DNA of 64,000 nucleotides from UBA6168 sp041752395 (GTDB lineage Bacteria > Bacteroidota > Bacteroidia > Chitinophagales > Saprospiraceae), in contig JBGSWN010000223.1 in the NCBI GenBank assembly GCA_041752395.1, positions 35,292-99,291 on the forward strand, written 5' to 3'. The notes beneath the pieces are model-generated. The model saw only the letters and a program-made list of their open reading frames with translations, was not told the DNA's origin and ran no database searches. The translations under genes and the position numbers were made by a program. Positions 1-7,322 of this stretch are shown here, one piece after another (positions within the stretch are counted from its first letter, which is position 1; each line of letters begins with the position of its first letter).

Positions 1-722
1 CCAGTTGATAAGCAAGGTTGAGGTAGTGTTCGGAAGAGTCCAATTGCCCCGTGTTTCCGAAAACATCTCCCATCCGTCCATAAGCAGTGGAAACGGCTTC
101 AAGGTTTTTCGCCTTTTTTGCTGCGCTCAAATATTTACTGCACCATTCCAACGCTTTGTCCATGTCTCCAGAAACGTAGGTTGAATACCAAGATATCCTA
201 TCATACAGGTATAGCTTCTTTTCGTCCGTACAGTCCGAACATTTTGCCATTTCCCGTACGGCCCGCAACAAGCACTCATAAGCCTTGCCCATGTTACCTT
301 CCTCACGATAGGTACTGCTTTGGGTTGAGAGGAGGAGGAGTTTTTCGTTTGTCATCCCATATTCGTCTGCATAGGAAATCCCCGCTTGGAGAACGAGGTG
401 GGAAGAATCAAACTTTCCCTCATAATAGTAAAGCTCGCCGAGCTGGGCCATGGCCACAAGTTGAAGCCCTTTCAGGCCACTTTCTTTTGCCTTCTGAATG
501 CACAGTTTGAGATAAGGGGTAGCCTTTTTCCAGTCATCAGATTTGATGTAGATATGGTTGGAAATATTTCCCAATGCATTTGCTTCTGCGCCGGGGCCGA
601 TTGATTTGGCCGCCTCCCATTTTTGGAGCAAGGTATCCAATGTGCTTTGGGCGTTCAAGGCCCAAAACGGCAAAATGAGAAATGATATGGTACAGATGAA
701 TTTCAATAAATCAATTTTTCAT
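1..722 (-). CDS. TPR-repeat exported protein, N-terminal part, start damaged or TTG
   Basis: Runs off the left edge, so only about 240 codons are present. A hydrophobic leader (FICTISFLILPFWALNAQ) is followed by helical repeats with TPR spacing, such as AMAQLGELYYYEGKFDSS and STAYGRMGDVFGNTGQ. In this phylum such proteins are often the sensor part of a histidine kinase or an exported TPR scaffold; the C-terminus is not visible. The start is odd. The reading frame has no ATG upstream of the leader. The only in-frame start is TTG at 706-704. An ATG at 722-720 lies one base out of frame, just before a run of five A. With four A the protein would begin MKIDLLKF and its ATG would overlap the stop of the upstream kinase relict (ATGA). 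I infer a one-base frameshift or a sequencing error. Confident of coding, unsure of the start. Confidence 0.7.
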
Positions 723-956
723 GTTGGTATAGCGAAAAAAAAACGCTGCCTTCGCCCCATTCCGACTCCACCAAGATGCGCCTGCCGTACCCTTCCACGA
801 TTTGCTTGCAAACAGCCAGCCTGATGCCCGAGCTGCCCATGCCGCCCTTCTTACCGACTATTCACCTACCCGGAGCAGGTTGTCGGATTTTACCTGTGCC
901 CCGACCATGATTGGCAAAAGCAGGAAGGAAAGGGATATTGTGATTGTTTTTCTCAT
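719..956 (-). pseudogene. Histidine kinase relict: signal peptide joined out of frame to the G2-box end
   Basis: ATG at 956 opens a 32-codon frame with a good signal peptide (MRKTITISLSFLLLPIMVGA) that stops at 858. From about 853, in another frame, comes the tail of a sensor kinase ATPase domain: a degenerate G2 box (GMGSSGIRLAVCKQIVEG), then GRRILVESEWGEGS and FFFAIP, ending with TGA at 719. That is the usual last 45 residues of a HATPase_c domain, with two glycines lost. Everything between the signal peptide and the G2 box, several hundred residues in an intact kinase, is missing. I read this as the scar of an internal deletion in a kinase that stood directly upstream of the TPR gene. The LytTR regulator at 1153, on the other strand, may have lost its partner here. 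Confidence 0.6.
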
Positions 957-1131
957 CGGCAGCAGTTGACGAGTTCTTGATTCCGCAGCGATTTTAAGGA
1001 ATTTGAGGCCAAATGTTATTCTTTAATGGTTTCGTGCAATAAAAAGCACACTTTTTGTAATAATGTGCAAAACCAAGCCAAACAGCAGCCCAACCCGCAC
1101 CCGCCCAATTTTTCATGTCTAAAACCTACCG

Positions 1132-1139
1132 TATTTTTG
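1132..1139 (+). promoter_or_regulatory. Candidate -7 box of the LytTR regulator gene
   Basis: TATTTTTG fits the Bacteroidota TAnnTTTG -7 element and ends 13 bases before the ATG at 1153. No clear TTG was found at the -33 position. If used, the leader would be only a few bases long. Confidence 0.4.
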
Positions 1140-1152
1140 CAAAAAAACACAC

Positions 1153-1887
1153 ATGAAATCACTTTCTTCCATCAAGCTCATGGTGCTGGAAAACGAACCA
1201 GCCCAACTGGAAATCCTGGAGTTCTTCCTCCGGCGCATTGGCATTCTTGATATAAAAACGGCCAACACCTACCGCAGCGCAATCGAGCTATTTCGAAGTT
1301 ACCAGCCAGACGTGGCATTGTTGGACATTGAACTTGGCGAGGAGCGCAGCGGCTTGGATGTGGCACGCTACATCAAATCGGAAAGCAAAACACCTTTCCT
1401 TTTCATCACTTCCAATTACACCTCGAAAATGTACGAGCAGGCAAGGGAGCTTGGCCCCCATGCCTTTATCAGCAGGGAGATGAATGAAATCAACCTCCGG
1501 CAGGCCATCGAACTGGCCGTGCAGCACTTGGGAGCTAGCGTCGCAACCGAGCAGCAGACCGCTAGCAGCGAGGATTTTTACGTAAAGTTCGGCTCCCAGT
1601 ACAAAAAGGTGAGTCTCGACGAAATCCTTTGGGTAGAAGTGGACGGGCGCTATTCGGTCATCAAAACTTCCGATGGAAAAAAGACCCTAATCAATACCTC
1701 CTTGCGGGACACCGTCCAAAAACTGCCAGCCAACCAATTCTGCCGCATCCACAAAAGCTTCGTGGTAAATCTTGACTGGGTTGATTCCGTAGATTCCGGC
1801 GAGGATGTGCTGTTCATCGGGAAGGAAGAACTTCCCATTGGCCGCAATTTCAAAAAGGAAATTTTGGGCCGGATGAAGAAGTTTTGA
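1153..1887 (+). CDS. LytTR-family response regulator
   Basis: Two-domain transcription factor, 244 residues. The receiver domain (about 7-125) has acidic residues E13 and E15, the phosphoacceptor D58 in ALLDIEL, and T86 or S87 in LFITSN. The usual conserved lysine is not obvious: the expected K-P site reads ISREMN, so phosphorylation switching may be altered. The LytTR DNA-binding domain (about 142-244) shows DEILWVEVDGRYSVI, FCRIHKSFVVNLDWVD and LPIGRNFKKEIL, typical of this fold. No kinase is adjacent, but a wrecked kinase lies upstream on the other strand. The gene converges with the TolC gene, 32 bases away. Target genes cannot be named from the sequence. Confidence 0.9.
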   Translation: MKSLSSIKLMVLENEPAQLEILEFFLRRIGILDIKTANTYRSAIELFRSYQPDVALLDIELGEERSGLDVARYIKSESKTPFLFITSNYTSKMYEQARELGPHAFISREMNEINLRQAIELAVQHLGASVATEQQTASSEDFYVKFGSQYKKVSLDEILWVEVDGRYSVIKTSDGKKTLINTSLRDTVQKLPANQFCRIHKSFVVNLDWVDSVDSGEDVLFIGKEELPIGRNFKKEILGRMKKF

Positions 1888-1919
1888 AAATTCGCATTCA
1901 ACCTATTTTTGAGCAAATG

Positions 1920-3314
1920 CTACTGCCACAGCCCCGCTGCCCAGCGCAGTCCCGCCTCGGCCTTCTGTGCTTCGGCCTGCAATTTCGCCAGTTTCAGTTG
2001 CGCCTCGATGAGCTTGTTTTCCCGTGAATTGACGAGGAACAGCGAACTTTCGCCGAGGGCGAACTTGTCGTTTTCTCCGGCCAGTAGTCGGGTGTAATTG
2101 TCCCGCATCTGCGTGGCGAGCAGTATTTGCTGGCGCAAATTGGTCAGTTCGTTTTGGTAGGTGTTGATTTTGTTGCTGATTTCCTGCCGCTTTTGCGCCA
2201 GCTGGTACTCGGCGTCCATTATTTTCAGTTCCGCCAATTGCAGGCCGCCCCGCTCCTTTCGGAAGAAAAGCGGGAACCCCGCCTGCACACCCCATTTGTA
2301 GTTTTGGAGGAAAAAATCGCCGTTGTCGGGCGAGAGGTCGAAGCCGTCACCGAGCAGGTTGTACGACACATCGAGGCGAGGTTTCAGTGCCTCCCGTTTC
2401 AGGCGTCGCTCCACATCGAGGCTCTCCAGCTTGAAGCGGTATCCTTGGACTTGCGGGTGTTGTGCCGCCAGCGAATCAGCGGGAGTAAGGGCGATTGCAT
2501 CAACAAGCAGTCCCTCAGCCAGCGGCAAGGGACGCAGGCTTGTGTCCACAGGCATGGCCTCGCCATTTTCCCAGTTGAAATTTTGCAGCGCCAGACTGGC
2601 ATTTTGAAAAAAGACCTGCGCAGCGCTCAGTTCCAGCCGTCGGTCTTGTACCTGGATGAGCGCCTCCAGCGTGTCAATGGCGGGCCGGTCGCCCTGCTCC
2701 CAACTGCCCCGGATGCCAGTATAGCGGGTCTCGGCGTTGCGGACGGCCTCCCGGTAGGTCTGCACCCACGCATCGGCCAGCGACCAGTTCCAGTAGGATT
2801 TCGTCGCTTCGAACAGCAGGTCGTTCAGGATTTGGCGCTGCTCCGCAACGTTTGCCCGCTGCAAAATCCGGGCTTGGAAAAGCCCTGCCCGCCGCTCGTC
2901 AATCACTAGTCCTTGTAGCAGCGTGATGGAAGCCCCGAGCACAGCTTGGCCATCGGCAGGCAGTTTGTTTTCTGGATTCAAAAAAACACCGCTCGAATAA
3001 TTGTAGCCCAGTTTGCCCTCAATACCGTACCATGTGGGCAGTTTCAGGCCGCCTTCGGCGATGTTGAAATAGTTTTTTCCATCAAAACTCTTGCGCTCCC
3101 AATCACCGTACACCTTTGGGTCGAAGCCGCCACGGGCCGCCAGCAGGGCAGCTTTTGACTCGGCGTCGAGCAGGTTGGCTTGCTTCGCAAATGGGTGGTT
3201 CGAGCGCACTTGCTGGAGGAAGGCATCGGGCGACCATGTTTTTTGTGAAAAAACTGACCCCGAGAAAAAGGCCAAAACCGCAGCCAAGACAAAATATAAT
3301 CGCTTCATCATCAC
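1920..3314 (-). CDS. TolC-family outer membrane channel
   Basis: 464 residues, the usual size for a TolC/OEP protein. A signal peptide (residues 1-24, ending FSGSVFSQ) precedes two long helical repeats of the outer-membrane efflux protein family; long heptad-like stretches such as QKRQEISNKINTYQNELTNL are visible near residue 370. It should form a trimeric exit duct through the outer membrane and periplasm. Its ATG overlaps the stop of the HlyD gene by four bases, so the two are translationally coupled, and it is the last gene of the five-gene export operon that begins at 9022. The first three codons are all ATG, so the exact start may be one or two codons later. The substrate is unknown. Confidence 0.9.
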   Translation of the reverse strand: MMMKRLYFVLAAVLAFFSGSVFSQKTWSPDAFLQQVRSNHPFAKQANLLDAESKAALLAARGGFDPKVYGDWERKSFDGKNYFNIAEGGLKLPTWYGIEGKLGYNYSSGVFLNPENKLPADGQAVLGASITLLQGLVIDERRAGLFQARILQRANVAEQRQILNDLLFEATKSYWNWSLADAWVQTYREAVRNAETRYTGIRGSWEQGDRPAIDTLEALIQVQDRRLELSAAQVFFQNASLALQNFNWENGEAMPVDTSLRPLPLAEGLLVDAIALTPADSLAAQHPQVQGYRFKLESLDVERRLKREALKPRLDVSYNLLGDGFDLSPDNGDFFLQNYKWGVQAGFPLFFRKERGGLQLAELKIMDAEYQLAQKRQEISNKINTYQNELTNLRQQILLATQMRDNYTRLLAGENDKFALGESSLFLVNSRENKLIEAQLKLAKLQAEAQKAEAGLRWAAGLWQ

Positions 3315-4672
3315 TTCTTTGGCGTTTTTTCTTTCTCAGTGGGGACTGGACTGGTTTCATAAAAATCTGGTGGGAATCCGTTCACCTTTCGCCACATTTC
3401 ATACCACAACGGCACGTTGTTCAGCAGGGCCACGCATTGCGCCCCTCCGCCGGGCCGAAGGGCTGATGGCCAAGGTTTTAACACCTCGTCCGGTGCGACG
3501 AGGATGCGGTACGTGCTGTTCGCCCCGATGTTGTTGTCAATGGCGACCACCCTGCCTTCGAAGGTTCCAAATGTCAGGCCCGGCCAGCCGCTGAAGACTA
3601 AGGCGGGCCAGCCATCGAAGATGAAATTGACCCGGTTGCCGAGCGAGACGAGCGGCAGGTCAATCGGCTCGATGTACATCTCTACCGCCAATTTTGCGCC
3701 AGCAGGCATGATGGTCACGATGGGTGCGCCCTCCTTCACCGTTTCGCCCACGCCTGCCACGATAGCTTGCGTGATGTAGCAATCCTGCGGGGCGGTGATG
3801 TAGTAAAAGCCGCTACGGAGGCGGTAGTTTTCCTGCTCCACCTTGAGTTTGTTGAGCTTGTTCTCCGCATCGAAACGGTCGCTGAGGGTGCTGAACTTGT
3901 CCGACTCTGCCTTGGCCACTTTGTTAGCGTACTCGTTCAGCACGGTCGAGAGTTCGATACGGGCGTTGTCGAGTTCATTTCGGCTGGTGAGCCATTTGTT
4001 CTCCGCCCCGATTTTTTTGGCGGCCGTCTCCTGCACTTTCAGGTTTCGCTGCTCGAAAGTGGTGAGTGGGATGAGGCCCTTGTCGTACATTTCCTTTGCC
4101 CGCAGGTACTGGTTTTGGGCGATTTCGAGGTCAATTTTTGCCCTTGCCAGTTCGATGCTGTCAGAGGTGATTTTCAGTTGGCCTTGGCGCACCTTGTTGC
4201 GAAGCTGCTCGTTTTTGAACTTCAGCTCTTGTTGCATCGCAACAATCTGGTCTTGGAGCGCCGCCACTTTGCCCGTGTAGCTGCCCATTGAGCCTTCCAC
4301 CGCTGCCACCTGAGAGCCGGTGCGCCCCACGAGGTTCGGGTCGAAGTACTCCGTTTTTATTTCCGAGAGGTAAACAATGGTGTCGCCTGCCTTCACCAAT
4401 TGGCCTTCCCGCACGTACCATTTTTCCACCCGCCCACCGATGGTGGCGTGGATGGTCTGCGGGCGCTGGTCGGGCAGCAGGGTGGTCACTTTTCCCTTGG
4501 TCTGGATGTTCTGCGTCCAGGGCAGGAAGAGCATGATGACGAAGATAACGAGCGTCACCACTAGCCAGCGCTTGAACATGCGGTTGGCAATGGGCAGGCT
4601 CGTCCGCCGGAAGGAGCGGTACTTTTGCTGGTCAACTTTGTCGAGGATGGATATATCTGAAATGTTCAGCAT
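3311..4672 (-). CDS. HlyD-family periplasmic adaptor (membrane fusion protein)
   Basis: 453 residues. One membrane segment (about 36-52, LVIFVIMLFLPW) is followed by a biotinyl-lipoyl half (TIGGRVEKWYVREGQ, about 75-90), a long coiled-coil hairpin (about 130-290, rich in K, E, Q, L) and the second lipoyl half plus beta-barrel (VGETVKEGAPIVTIMPAG). This is the standard layout of the adaptor that bridges an inner-membrane ABC exporter and TolC. It sits between an outer-membrane barrel gene (16 bases upstream) and the TolC gene (4-base overlap). The N-terminal stretch before the membrane segment (about 35 residues) is cytoplasmic, as in type I secretion and bacteriocin adaptors. Confidence 0.9.
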   Translation of the reverse strand: MLNISDISILDKVDQQKYRSFRRTSLPIANRMFKRWLVVTLVIFVIMLFLPWTQNIQTKGKVTTLLPDQRPQTIHATIGGRVEKWYVREGQLVKAGDTIVYLSEIKTEYFDPNLVGRTGSQVAAVEGSMGSYTGKVAALQDQIVAMQQELKFKNEQLRNKVRQGQLKITSDSIELARAKIDLEIAQNQYLRAKEMYDKGLIPLTTFEQRNLKVQETAAKKIGAENKWLTSRNELDNARIELSTVLNEYANKVAKAESDKFSTLSDRFDAENKLNKLKVEQENYRLRSGFYYITAPQDCYITQAIVAGVGETVKEGAPIVTIMPAGAKLAVEMYIEPIDLPLVSLGNRVNFIFDGWPALVFSGWPGLTFGTFEGRVVAIDNNIGANSTYRILVAPDEVLKPWPSALRPGGGAQCVALLNNVPLWYEMWRKVNGFPPDFYETSPVPTEKEKTPKK

Positions 4673-4688
4673 TTAAATCTTTCTTTTA

Positions 4689-5321
4689 TCAAAGATAATA
4701 GTTCACACCTGCCATCAGGCCCCAAGTGAGGTTTTTTCCCAATTCAGGGGTTAGCCCTTTGGGCTTGTCCACGTTCACTAAGCCCCACATGCCCCGGACT
4801 TCAATGGAAAAGGTCCATTTTTCACCGAAGGGAACTGCGCCGCCAACGACACCAATGAGATCGGTATCAAAACGGCGGTATTGCCCAAGCTCGTTGGTGC
4901 TGAGGTCGCCATAATCGGTGCGCTGGCGAATGAGGTAGTCCACCGAGGCACCGCCGCCTGTCACAAACTTGACCCCGGAACTGGTGGAATACCGCAGCAT
5001 TACGGGCAGCGAGAGGTAGTCGAAGCGGTAATCGTCGCCGAAGTTTGGAGCGCCGGGGTTAGGGTTTGGGTCGCCACCCTCAAGCAGTGTCCCTTTGCGC
5101 TCAAAATTGGCTTCCAATCGCAGCACGACGTTCTCGGTCAGGTAATGGCTGACGTGTAGGCCGCCCATGAACCCCGGTTGGTAGTCTGTTTTGACATTGC
5201 CTCGCAAGGTGGAAAGGTTTTCGCCAAAGTGCAGTCCGACCGCCCAGTTTTGGCTTTCCGCCGATTTTGCGAAGCAAGAAAAGCAAAGTGTAAAGCTGAT
5301 AAAAAGCTGTAAAGGCTTCAT
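4689..5321 (-). CDS. Outer membrane beta-barrel protein (PorT-like)
   Basis: 210 residues from the ATG at 5321, chosen because it opens directly into a signal peptide (LQLFISFTLCFSCFAKSAES); longer upstream readings run into the decamer repeat array. The mature part has alternating aromatic and polar strands ending in GLMAGVNYYL, as in small 8-stranded outer-membrane barrels of the PorT/OMP_b-brl type (FENLSTLRG, GFMGGLHVSHYL, LRLEANFERKG). Such proteins are generic in Bacteroidota and their roles are mostly unknown. Its position inside an export operon suggests an accessory or structural role in export, which is inference only. Confidence 0.8.
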   Translation of the reverse strand: MKPLQLFISFTLCFSCFAKSAESQNWAVGLHFGENLSTLRGNVKTDYQPGFMGGLHVSHYLTENVVLRLEANFERKGTLLEGGDPNPNPGAPNFGDDYRFDYLSLPVMLRYSTSSGVKFVTGGGASVDYLIRQRTDYGDLSTNELGQYRRFDTDLIGVVGGAVPFGEKWTFSIEVRGMWGLVNVDKPKGLTPELGKNLTWGLMAGVNYYL

Positions 5322-5336
5322 GGCAATTTTTTTTGA

Positions 5337-5428
5337 GTTGATAAGGGTTGATGAGAGTTGATAAAGGTTGATTAGTTCATCGGTCCGCTGGAAATCAACC
5401 TTTATCAACTATATCAACCCTTATCAAC
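5337..5428. repeat. Decamer array 1: four GTTGATnnnn units facing four inverted ATCAAC units
   Basis: GTTGAT begins at 5337, 5347, 5357 and 5367, exactly 10 bases apart. After a spacer, ATCAAC begins at 5394, 5404, 5413 and 5423. The arms are inverted copies and could form a long imperfect hairpin. It lies between the pyruvate kinase stop, which it overlaps, and the barrel gene start, inside the export operon. Confidence 0.9.
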
Positions 5429-7322
5429 CTTGGTTGAAAAACCGCTCTGCAAAGCTCAATTTGCGCAGCAACGAACGCTTCTTCGTTTGATGGTCTTGCA
5501 TCCGCAGCATGATTTCTGTGAGTGCCTTGGTGGCTTCCACGATGTGTGCGCCCTTGTTGAGCATGATGCACTCGGCACGCTGCCCCATGGCGGCATCGGT
5601 GACTTCGGCTCGGGTAGGCAGGCCCGATTTTGCCAAGCCTTCCAGCACCTGTGTGGCCCAGATGACGGGTACGTGTGCCGCTTCGCAAACCCAAAGTATC
5701 TGCTCTTGCACCTCCGCCAACCTGCCAAAACCGCACTCGATGGCGAGGTCGCCACGGGCAATCATCACCCCGCAGGATGGTGCTTGCATGGCGGACAAAA
5801 GCATGACAGGCAGGTTCTCGAAGCCCAGCCGAGTCTCGATTTTCAGCACGACGGCTGGCACTCGGTCTTTCCGGAGCACCTGCATACGCTGCACGAGGTC
5901 TTCCACGTCCTCCGGGTGGTTGGCGAAGGAGAGTCCGACCATGTCGGCGTGTTTTACCACAAAATTCAAGTCATCCAGGTCTTGTTCCGTCAGCGCCTTG
6001 ATGTGGAGCTTGCTTTCGGGGAGGTTGATGCCTTTTTCGCTTTTCAGGACATCGCCGCCCGGCTTGGCCTGGGTGATGCGGACGAGCACTTGGCCCGGCT
6101 TTTTTTCCTCGATAATGCCACCGATTTTGCCATCGTCGAACCAGATTGGCTCGCCTTCGTGCACATCGTCCAGCACCGATGGGATGGAAATGCTGAGGGT
6201 AGCAGGTGCCGTCATCTTGCCATTTTTGTCAAAAATGGCATTCGTGCCATCCACCTGTTGTTTTTTGAGCATAAGTGCATCGCCGTTTTTCAGGGAGATG
6301 GTCGATGCCAACCGAGGCAGCGTATCGCCAACCAATCCAGTCGGCTGCTTGATTTTCGCCCCTTTTCGCTCCAGTTTCAGCGCCACTCTTGGGATAAAAT
6401 AGCAGGTTTTTTTTACCGTAGCCAATACGCCATCTGCGTTGACGGTTTTGATTTTCATCCGGCGAAAGGCTCCTCTTGCATCGAGAAATTGGATGCGGTC
6501 GCCAGTTTTGCACTTTGCCAACCAAGCTGCTGGCAAGGGCAAGCAGGCATTGGCCTCCTTCGGGGCATTTGGTATTTTGACTTCGGCAAAAAGCCAGACA
6601 GATGCAGGTAGGATGGTTTCGCCAATATCGTTGCGGGTAGGGCGCACCTTCACCACCGGTGGCCCCGGAGCTATCGGCCCGGTACGTAGCTTGGGGCCGC
6701 CGAGGTCCATGTGAATCTTGCAGTTTCTTCCGGTTGCCTCTGCGGCTTGTTTGATGTTGTCAATGATGCTCGACCAAACGGTGGTACCGTCGTGGGCGCA
6801 GTTGATGCGGGCGCAGTTCATGCCGTTGAGCAGCAGGTTTTTCACGAGGTCGTAATTGTGGGCGGCCTCGGTGGGCATGGTGACCATGATGCGCACCCGA
6901 CGGCCTGGTGGCGGTTCGCCCAGCAGTTTTTCGGTGTTGCCTTCAAGCTTGATGCGACCCTCCCGGTAGCAGACGGGCGGTTTTTCCTTGGTGGTAAATT
7001 CACGTCCGGCAAGCACGTGCAGGCTGTGCAGCACGGTATCCACGGTGGCTTGCACCTTGCGTTCCGCCCTGCCCAGAGAGGAGAGGCCCCATTCGGAAAG
7101 CAAAAGCTGGAGGTCCCGCAGGTCGTGCATCCGAAAGGCCATGTATTGGAGCAAGTTTCGGGCGCTCATTAAATTGACCGGGTGCACCTTGCCGAGGTTT
7201 TTGTAGGCCATTTCCTTGCGCAATAAATCGTGCCGTACATGCAGCAATTGCTTGATGATGGGCGCTATTTCTGGCGGGCCGCACGGGTAGCGTTCTTGAA
7301 GGATAGGCTTGTTTTTTTTCAT
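5424..7322 (-). CDS. Atypical pyruvate kinase
   Basis: 632 residues; normal pyruvate kinases have about 470. There is an N-terminal extension of about 130 residues with no recognised domain. The A-domain then shows GMNCARINCAHD (canonical RLNFSHG), MDLGGPKLRTG, LTEQDLDDLNF, LKIETRLGFENL with the catalytic Lys, MIARGDLAIE with the metal-binding Glu/Asp loop, and PVIWATQVLE and LPTRAEVTD. The B-domain between about 215 and 420 is roughly twice its usual size. The SGETA segment is replaced by LNKGAHI, and the C-terminal allosteric domain is absent. Catalytic residues are largely kept, so phosphoenolpyruvate to pyruvate conversion is possible, but this is a divergent branch. Its ATG overlaps the stop of the ABC exporter gene (ATGA), tying it to the export operon. 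Confidence 0.85.
   Translation of the reverse strand: MKKNKPILQERYPCGPPEIAPIIKQLLHVRHDLLRKEMAYKNLGKVHPVNLMSARNLLQYMAFRMHDLRDLQLLLSEWGLSSLGRAERKVQATVDTVLHSLHVLAGREFTTKEKPPVCYREGRIKLEGNTEKLLGEPPPGRRVRIMVTMPTEAAHNYDLVKNLLLNGMNCARINCAHDGTTVWSSIIDNIKQAAEATGRNCKIHMDLGGPKLRTGPIAPGPPVVKVRPTRNDIGETILPASVWLFAEVKIPNAPKEANACLPLPAAWLAKCKTGDRIQFLDARGAFRRMKIKTVNADGVLATVKKTCYFIPRVALKLERKGAKIKQPTGLVGDTLPRLASTISLKNGDALMLKKQQVDGTNAIFDKNGKMTAPATLSISIPSVLDDVHEGEPIWFDDGKIGGIIEEKKPGQVLVRITQAKPGGDVLKSEKGINLPESKLHIKALTEQDLDDLNFVVKHADMVGLSFANHPEDVEDLVQRMQVLRKDRVPAVVLKIETRLGFENLPVMLLSAMQAPSCGVMIARGDLAIECGFGRLAEVQEQILWVCEAAHVPVIWATQVLEGLAKSGLPTRAEVTDAAMGQRAECIMLNKGAHIVEATKALTEIMLRMQDHQTKKRSLLRKLSFAERFFNQG

Noticed and set aside
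4676..5408. Longer 239-residue start of the outer-membrane barrel gene
   Set aside because: The extra residues are encoded by the decamer array and precede a clean signal peptide at 5321.
5337..5428. Decamer arrays as a CRISPR
   Set aside because: Units are only 10 bases with no 25-40 base spacers and no cas genes in the window.
5430..6611. 393-codon plus-strand frame across the pyruvate kinase gene
   Set aside because: Antisense to a gene with clear family motifs; composition is unlike a real protein (many Cys, His, Trp).
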